Below are positions 5,811-6,020 of a stretch of 6,020 nt of DNA, one piece after another. A program made the translations under genes and the position numbers. Origin of the DNA: Anaerolineales bacterium UBA3905. GTDB lineage: Bacteria; Chloroflexota; Anaerolineae; Caldilineales; Caldilineaceae. Under the pieces are notes generated by a model that saw only the letters and a program-made list of their open reading frames with translations, searched no databases and had not been told where the DNA came from. How positions within the stretch are numbered: position 1 is the stretch's first letter; each line of letters opens with the position of its first letter. The stretch covers positions 1-6,020 of the forward strand of contig DGFH01000036.1 in NCBI GenBank assembly GCA_002391565.1, read 5' to 3'.

Positions 5811-6020
5811 ATGACGTCGTCGTTGCGCACACCGCGCATCGGTTGGATCATATTGCTGCTGGTCGCAACCGGCGCAGTTGTGCGCGCGCTGCGCCTGACC
5901 TGGCAACCCCTGTGGTGGGATGAGGGCTACAGCGTTTACTTTGCCACCGAACCTCTGGCGCGCATGCTTGAGCTCACGGCGGGCGACATTCACCCTGTCT
6001 CTTATATTCATCTCCGAGCC
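5811..6020 (+). CDS. GT-C membrane glycosyltransferase, family 39-like (partial N-terminus)
   Basis: An open frame of 70 codons starts at ATG 5811 and runs off the window, 7 bases after the preceding stop. It begins MTSSLRTPRIGWIILLLVAT, a first membrane helix at about 10-25. The next segment, RALRLTWQPLWWDEGYSVYF (25-44), is the first extracellular loop typical of PMT/ArnT-like GT-C enzymes: the Asp-Glu pair (37-38) after a Trp-rich stretch holds the likely catalytic Asp. GDIHPVSYIHL (58-68) matches the family's D-x-HPP-x-Y region, here with Val in place of the second Pro. Such enzymes move a sugar from a polyprenyl-phosphate donor to an acceptor outside the membrane. No strong ribosome site is seen, so translation may be coupled to the gene upstream. 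The acceptor cannot be predicted. Confidence 0.8.
   Translation, partial: MTSSLRTPRIGWIILLLVATGAVVRALRLTWQPLWWDEGYSVYFATEPLARMLELTAGDIHPVSYIHLRA

Overview
The window is about 60% GC and carries no tRNA, rRNA, CRISPR array or intact transposase. The best guess for its source is a filamentous Chloroflexota bacterium of the Roseiflexus/Chloroflexus type. This is an inference from three things: lipoproteins with long Thr-Pro linkers joined to bacterial SH3 domains, a FadN-like beta-oxidation dehydrogenase, and GC-rich palindromic intergenic repeats.

Layout: genes to the left of about position 3200 read leftwards (minus strand) and genes to the right of about 3480 read rightwards (plus strand). 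From the centre going left these are rplI (ribosomal protein L9, with its own predicted promoter and a good intrinsic terminator), a roughly 600-base intergenic stretch holding three copies of an 84-bp double-hairpin repeat at an exact 105-bp period, a 548-residue lipoprotein of no recognised family built from four diverged repeats, a perfect 19-bp inverted repeat, and the first 69 codons of a 3-hydroxyacyl-CoA dehydrogenase that leaves the window at base 1. Going right there are two consecutive paralogous lipoproteins (signal peptide, low-complexity linker, SH3b domain, second linker, shared C-terminal domain), then, 7 bases later, the first 70 codons of a GT-C type membrane glycosyltransferase that runs off the window.

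How the genes relate: the three rightward genes look like one transcription unit (gaps of 32 and 7 bases) served by an extended -10 promoter near 3363-3391. They suggest an envelope function, two anchored SH3b proteins made with a polyprenyl-sugar-dependent glycosyltransferase. The leftward genes are functionally unrelated to each other and well spaced, so they are probably separate transcription units.

The most interesting items are the repeat array, whose units look like head-to-head REP elements (hairpins flanked by GTAG/CTAC) and so imply a REP-associated transposase elsewhere in the genome; the four-repeat lipoprotein; and the duplicated SH3b lipoprotein pair with its uncharacterised C-terminal domain. 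No complete new defence or mobile system is visible.
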